Of a DNA stretch of 7,157 nt, positions 4,962-7,157 are shown in pieces. The notes beneath the pieces are model-generated. The model had not been told where the DNA came from. It ran no database searches and saw only the letters and a list, made by a program, of their open reading frames with translations. Position 1 is the stretch's first letter; the number at the start of each line of letters is the position of its first letter. The DNA lies in NCBI GenBank assembly GCA_027080125.1, contig JALWSW010000081.1, forward strand, positions 1-7,157, given 5' to 3'. A program made the translations under genes and the position numbers. The DNA comes from Campylobacterales bacterium (lineage in GTDB: Bacteria; Campylobacterota_A; Desulfurellia; JAADFJ01).

Positions 4962-5887
4962 GCTGCGCAAAAAAGCGTGGCAGCAAGCAATCAAGCAGCA
5001 ACATCTCAGTTTTTTTTCTGCTTTTTGGCGCTGTATTTATGTGGGGAGTGGGTTTTCCGATTTCAAAACTTGGAATCGATTACATAAAGCCGTTCAAATA
5101 TGCGTTTCTGCGGTTTTTTATAGCATCGCTGATATTTGCATATCTGCTTGTGAAAAAATATTCAGCCTCAACGATTCTGAAAGATTTACGAAAAAATTTC
5201 ATTCTTATCTCGATAATGGCATTAAGTGGCATTTCCGCATATAACTTTTTCTATCTCTATTCTTTAAAAATGACTTTTGTATCCAATTCTGCAATGATAG
5301 CTGCAATGAACCCCATAATCACTGCAATAATCGCAGCAATTGTATTGAAAGAAAAAATAAACACAACTATGGCAATAGGAATCGTTATCTCTTTTTTCGG
5401 AACATTGATAATTGTATCCGGCGGCTCCATCGAAGCTATAAGACGATTCTCGTTTAATCTTGGCGATTTGTTTATGCTTATTGCAACTTTTCTTTGGGCA
5501 ATCTATACGGTTGCCGGAAAAATTGCCATGAGAAAAATGCCGTTTCTTGAAACAGTTGGCCTTGCTGCAATATTGGGTTCAATCTATCTCGTCCCTTTTG
5601 TTATAAATGAATCCGGTAAAGATCTGTTTAGCTTGGCATATCCGCCGGTTGCCTGGATGAGCGTGCTTTACATGTCATTTATGGCAACTGTTTTTGCCTT
5701 TAGCATCTGGTATAAGGGTGTTCAATATTTGGGCGCATCAAAAACAAGCGTATTTGTAAATCTTGTTCCGGTCTTTGGCGTGTTGGCATCCTCTATAATC
5801 CTGAAAGAGGTGGTCAAACAAGCCACTTTGGCAGGTGGTCTGCTAATCATAATTGGCGTTGTTATAACAAACAGAGCAAAAGCCTGA
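4958..5887 (+). CDS. EamA-domain (DMT superfamily) transporter
   Basis: A 309-residue inner-membrane permease with ten predicted transmembrane segments (about 17-37, 47-65, 81-98, 107-127, 136-154, 168-187, 197-215, 231-252, 265-283, 289-304). It has the two-fold internal repeat of the drug/metabolite transporter superfamily: EamA half 1 (20-154) with NPIITAIIAAIVLKEK, and half 2 (170-304) with VPVFGVLASSIILKE, the matching end-of-repeat motif. Members export amino acids, metabolites or drugs; the substrate cannot be told from sequence. The cytosolic N-terminus MSCAKKRGSK is basic, in line with the positive-inside rule. No Shine-Dalgarno sequence precedes the ATG, which overlaps the TGA of an upstream leader ORF. 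A later start at 5040 would cut into the first membrane segment, so 4958 is preferred. Confidence 0.93.
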   Translation: MSCAKKRGSKQSSSNISVFFLLFGAVFMWGVGFPISKLGIDYIKPFKYAFLRFFIASLIFAYLLVKKYSASTILKDLRKNFILISIMALSGISAYNFFYLYSLKMTFVSNSAMIAAMNPIITAIIAAIVLKEKINTTMAIGIVISFFGTLIIVSGGSIEAIRRFSFNLGDLFMLIATFLWAIYTVAGKIAMRKMPFLETVGLAAILGSIYLVPFVINESGKDLFSLAYPPVAWMSVLYMSFMATVFAFSIWYKGVQYLGASKTSVFVNLVPVFGVLASSIILKEVVKQATLAGGLLIIIGVVITNRAKA

Positions 5888-5893
5888 TTCTTT

Positions 5894-5922
5894 TTGACCA
5901 AATCCTTCCGATATGCTATTAT
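5894..5922 (+). promoter_or_regulatory. sigma70-type promoter of efp
   Basis: TTGACC (5894-5899), a 17-base spacer and TATTAT (5917-5922) preceded by TGC (extended -10, 5914-5916). This is the best promoter in the window. Transcription would start near 5929, giving a leader of about 26 bases before efp. It begins only seven bases after the transporter stop codon. Confidence 0.7.
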
Positions 5923-5943
5923 TTACAAAAATCAAGATATAAA

Positions 5944-5949
5944 GAGGTG
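5944..5949 (+). promoter_or_regulatory. Ribosome binding site that decides the efp start
   Basis: GAGGTG, five bases before the ATG at 5955 and only two before the in-frame TTG at 5952, so the ATG is the better start. Confidence 0.7.
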
Positions 5950-5954
5950 AATTG

Positions 5955-6515
5955 ATGATAGAAACAAAAGATTTCAGCAAAGGCGCAAAACTTGAAATCG
6001 ACGGTTATCCGTTTGAGATAGTTTCCTATGAGCATGTAAAGCCGGGTAAAGGAAACGCATTTGTCAGAACAAAGCTTAAAAATTTGAAAAACGGAAACGT
6101 TATAGAAAGAACCTACAAATCGGGCACAAAGGTAAAAAAAGCCGATGTTATCGAATCCTCGATGCAATATCTGTATCAGGACAAAGGTGAATTTTATTTT
6201 ATGGATAACACAAGTTTTGAGCAAGTAGCTGTATCCGAAGATATTGTAGGAGACGCAAAGTTTTTTCTTAAAGAAAACGATAATGTCGATGTGCTTTTTT
6301 TCAACGGAGACCCGATTGGTGTCAATCTTCCTAAAACCGTAGTAATGGAGATAATAAAAACTCCTCCGGGATTCAAAGGTGACACAAATACCGGAGGAAA
6401 ACCTGCAACGATAGAAACTGGCGCAACCATTCAGGTTCCTTTTTTTATAAAAGAAGGCGACAAGATAAAAATCGACACAAGAACAAAAGCGTATATTGAA
6501 AGAGTAAACAAATAG
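5955..6515 (+). CDS. efp: Translation elongation factor P
   Basis: A 186-residue EF-P, which binds between the ribosomal P and E sites and relieves stalling at consecutive prolines. Three beta-barrel domains are present at full length (E. coli has 188 residues). The domain I loop reads KPGKGNAFVRTKLKNL, with the tip lysine K32 at the position of E. coli K34, the residue that in many species carries beta-lysyl or another modification. Domain III ends with PATIETGATIQVPFFIKEGDKIKIDTRT, a conserved EF-P signature. The enzyme that might modify K32 (EpmA/B or another system) is not in this window. The ATG at 5955 is chosen from the GAGGTG site. It has its own strong promoter and is followed after 42 bases by the SDR gene with no terminator, so the two may be cotranscribed. 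Confidence 0.97.
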   Translation: MIETKDFSKGAKLEIDGYPFEIVSYEHVKPGKGNAFVRTKLKNLKNGNVIERTYKSGTKVKKADVIESSMQYLYQDKGEFYFMDNTSFEQVAVSEDIVGDAKFFLKENDNVDVLFFNGDPIGVNLPKTVVMEIIKTPPGFKGDTNTGGKPATIETGATIQVPFFIKEGDKIKIDTRTKAYIERVNK

Positions 6516-6527
6516 AATTTATTTTAC

Positions 6528-6541
6528 ATAATATATATTAT
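6528..6541. repeat. Perfect AT palindrome between efp and the SDR gene
   Basis: ATAATATATATTAT reads the same on both strands. With only A and T it makes a weak hairpin and is not followed by a T tract, so it is not an intrinsic terminator. It could include a -10-like box or be a chance product of AT-rich sequence. Confidence 0.3.
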
Positions 6542-6557
6542 CGGAAGTTGAATTTTT

Positions 6558-7157
6558 ATGTCTGAAACCGTCCTTCTTACCGGCGCAAGCGGATTTTTGG
6601 GAACTGCCGTTGCAGAGCTGTTGATAGAAAATGGCTACAGATTAAAATGCATGGTAAGAAAAAAAGGCAGTCTCAGGAAACGCTTTCTCTGCGAAGAGAT
6701 TGTTGCAGACATCAACAAACCCGATTCACTTTCAGGGATAAGCAAATCAACAGATATTGTTGTTCATGTGGCCGGGCTCACGAAAAGCCTGAAATCTTCA
6801 GAATTTTACAAGGTCAATTATGAGGGAACAAAAAATCTCATAAATTCGCTTGATAAAAGTGTGAAACATTTTATCTATATCAGCAGTCTTTCAGCCGCAG
6901 GTCCGCGCAAAAAGCCAAAAGAGAAAAGTTTTCCGGTTTCTCATTATGGCAAAAGCAAGCTTTTGGCGGAAAAAGAAACGGAGAAATTGAAAATATCCAA
7001 AACGATTATACGTCCTCCGGCTCTCTACGGACCTTATGATAAAGATTTTTTTACTGTCTTTAGGTCAATAAAAAAAGGATATGCCCTAATTCCAAAATCA
7101 GAGAATTTTCTTTCGCTGATGCATGTGAAAGATGCTGCCAGAGCAGTGCTTTTTGCA
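6558..7157 (+). CDS. NAD-dependent epimerase/dehydratase, extended SDR family (N-terminal 200 residues, runs off right edge)
   Basis: The frame is open from ATG 6558 to the end of the window. The Rossmann nucleotide-binding motif TGASGFLG is at 8-15, followed by VHVAG (69-73), VNYEGTKNL (86-94), the ISSLSA strand with the catalytic Ser near 109-110, Y130-x3-K134 of the active site (HYGKSK), RPPALYGP (152-159) and HVKDAARA (189-196). This order is typical of extended short-chain dehydrogenases such as nucleotide-sugar epimerases, HpnA-like proteins and dihydroflavonol-reductase-like enzymes; the substrate cannot be decided, and the missing C-terminus carries the substrate-binding part. A GGAAG (6543-6547) ten bases upstream is a plausible ribosome binding site. 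It follows efp closely on the same strand. Confidence 0.93.
   Translation, partial: MSETVLLTGASGFLGTAVAELLIENGYRLKCMVRKKGSLRKRFLCEEIVADINKPDSLSGISKSTDIVVHVAGLTKSLKSSEFYKVNYEGTKNLINSLDKSVKHFIYISSLSAAGPRKKPKEKSFPVSHYGKSKLLAEKETEKLKISKTIIRPPALYGPYDKDFFTVFRSIKKGYALIPKSENFLSLMHVKDAARAVLFA

Noticed and set aside
5919..6430. Minus-strand frames of 101 and 78 codons opposite efp
   Set aside because: Antisense to a fully supported efp gene and its promoter, without protein features.

Overview
This window is AT-rich bacterial DNA with tightly packed housekeeping genes. A lipoprotein with an N-terminal signal peptide and lipobox points to a Gram-negative or at least diderm organism. The ffs-dnaX-ybaB-recR order is widespread in bacteria. 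Lysine- and isoleucine-rich proteins and many A/T homopolymers fit a low-GC lineage such as Deferribacterota or AT-rich Desulfobacterota, but that placement is a guess. Nothing points to a plasmid, phage, transposon or CRISPR array.

Left part (1-1858), minus strand: the first 18 codons of a gene that runs off the left edge, preceded on the same strand by a 573-residue TPR repeat lipoprotein. The 106-base gap 1859-1964 holds candidate divergent promoters for the lipoprotein (minus) and for the SRP RNA (plus).

Middle (1965-4524), plus strand: the small SRP (4.5S) RNA, dnaX (clamp loader subunit), ybaB/ebfC (nucleoid-associated protein) and recR (recombination mediator). dnaX/ybaB overlap by 8 bases and ybaB/recR by 4, so the three genes are almost certainly cotranscribed and translationally coupled. 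No terminator is visible between the SRP RNA and dnaX. The 3' end of dnaX carries a hairpin, an A8 tract in the reading phase of a -1 slippery site, and an immediate -1 frame stop, a possible recoding site.

Right part (4525-7157), plus strand: a 73-residue protein that looks like a cysteine-less TusA/SirA-type fold; a tRNA-Arg(CCG) with encoded CCA whose bases 8-10 are the stop codon of that protein; an 18-codon leader ORF whose TGA overlaps the ATG of an EamA/DMT transporter that has no Shine-Dalgarno sequence; elongation factor P behind the best sigma70-type promoter in the window; and the first 200 codons of an extended SDR (NAD-dependent epimerase/dehydratase) that runs off the right edge.

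The genes do not form one pathway. The most interesting signals concern gene expression: the CDS/tRNA overlap, the leader ORF coupled to the transporter, the possible dnaX recoding site, and several starts without Shine-Dalgarno sequences.
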